From positions 13,972 to 31,401 of the forward strand of contig NW_014013297.1 of the NCBI RefSeq assembly GCF_000611645.1: a stretch of 17,430 nucleotides of DNA. The letters run 5' to 3'. The notes under the pieces were generated by a model, which worked only from the letters and a program-made list of their open reading frames with translations, made no database searches and was not told the DNA's origin. Shown here one piece after another: positions 17,372-17,430 of the stretch; positions within the stretch are counted from its first letter, which is position 1, and every line of letters starts with the position of its first letter. Made by a program: the position numbers and the translations under genes. Source of the stretch: Monoraphidium neglectum (Eukaryota; Chlorophyta; Chlorophyceae; Sphaeropleales; Selenastraceae).

Positions 17372-17430
<59 letters not shown>
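17308..17430. repeat. (GT)n microsatellite in TPP2 intron 5
   Basis: From the donor at 17308 the intron is GT-rich and becomes a pure GT run from about 17379 to the window end. The tract begins within a few bases of the 5' splice site, so many cryptic GT dinucleotides are present. The end of the run lies outside the window. Confidence 0.9.

Overview
The window looks like nuclear DNA of a green alga (Chlorophyta). It is GC-rich, its genes are split by GT-AG introns with complete phase agreement, and coding stretches have strongly G/C-biased third positions. Candidate TGTAA polyadenylation signals, the type used by green algae, lie downstream of genes. Dinucleotide microsatellites and a CAG/polyglutamine tract are present. 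All convincing genes are on the + strand. No prokaryotic operon, tRNA, rRNA or CRISPR array was seen.

Layout. Positions 1-34 are a pure G run. 35-1417 holds no gene I can support. 1418-1510 is a short signal-peptide-like reading frame that resembles the first exon of the lectin-like genes further on and looks like a relic. A (CA)n microsatellite (about 1965-2021) precedes a three-exon gene for a Gln-rich, coiled-coil-prone protein of unknown function (2281-3940). Its probable poly(A) signals are at 4257-4266.

The centre (about 4481-14001) is a tandem duplication of a unit of about 4.7-4.8 kb. Each unit carries a non-coding repeat-rich leader, one four-exon gene, and a long conserved 3' flank. 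The two genes (5856-8311, 512 aa; 10551-12951, 488 aa) encode secreted proteins with the same architecture: identical signal peptide, Ala/Pro/Ser hexapeptide-repeat stalk, Cys-containing linker, long Ala/Leu-rich coiled coil with many N-glycosylation sequons, and a C-terminal DUF1554/endostatin-like (C-type-lectin-fold) domain. Signal peptide, introns and flanks are nearly identical between copies, but the terminal domain has diverged strongly. In the most variable 37 codons I count 22 replacement codons against 2 silent ones. This is the most interesting observation in the window: a recently duplicated secreted or cell-surface lectin-like pair whose binding domain appears to be diversifying.

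From about 14001 to 15310 there is only an orphan exon-like frame (14450-14726). The window ends with the first five exons of a tripeptidyl-peptidase II (TPP2) gene (15620-17307, possibly starting upstream at 15311 with a transit-peptide-like extension). The gene continues past the window through an intron that contains a long (GT)n tract.

Exon boundaries were inferred by hand from splice sites, reading phase and comparison of the two copies. No database search was run, so family names rest on recognised motifs.
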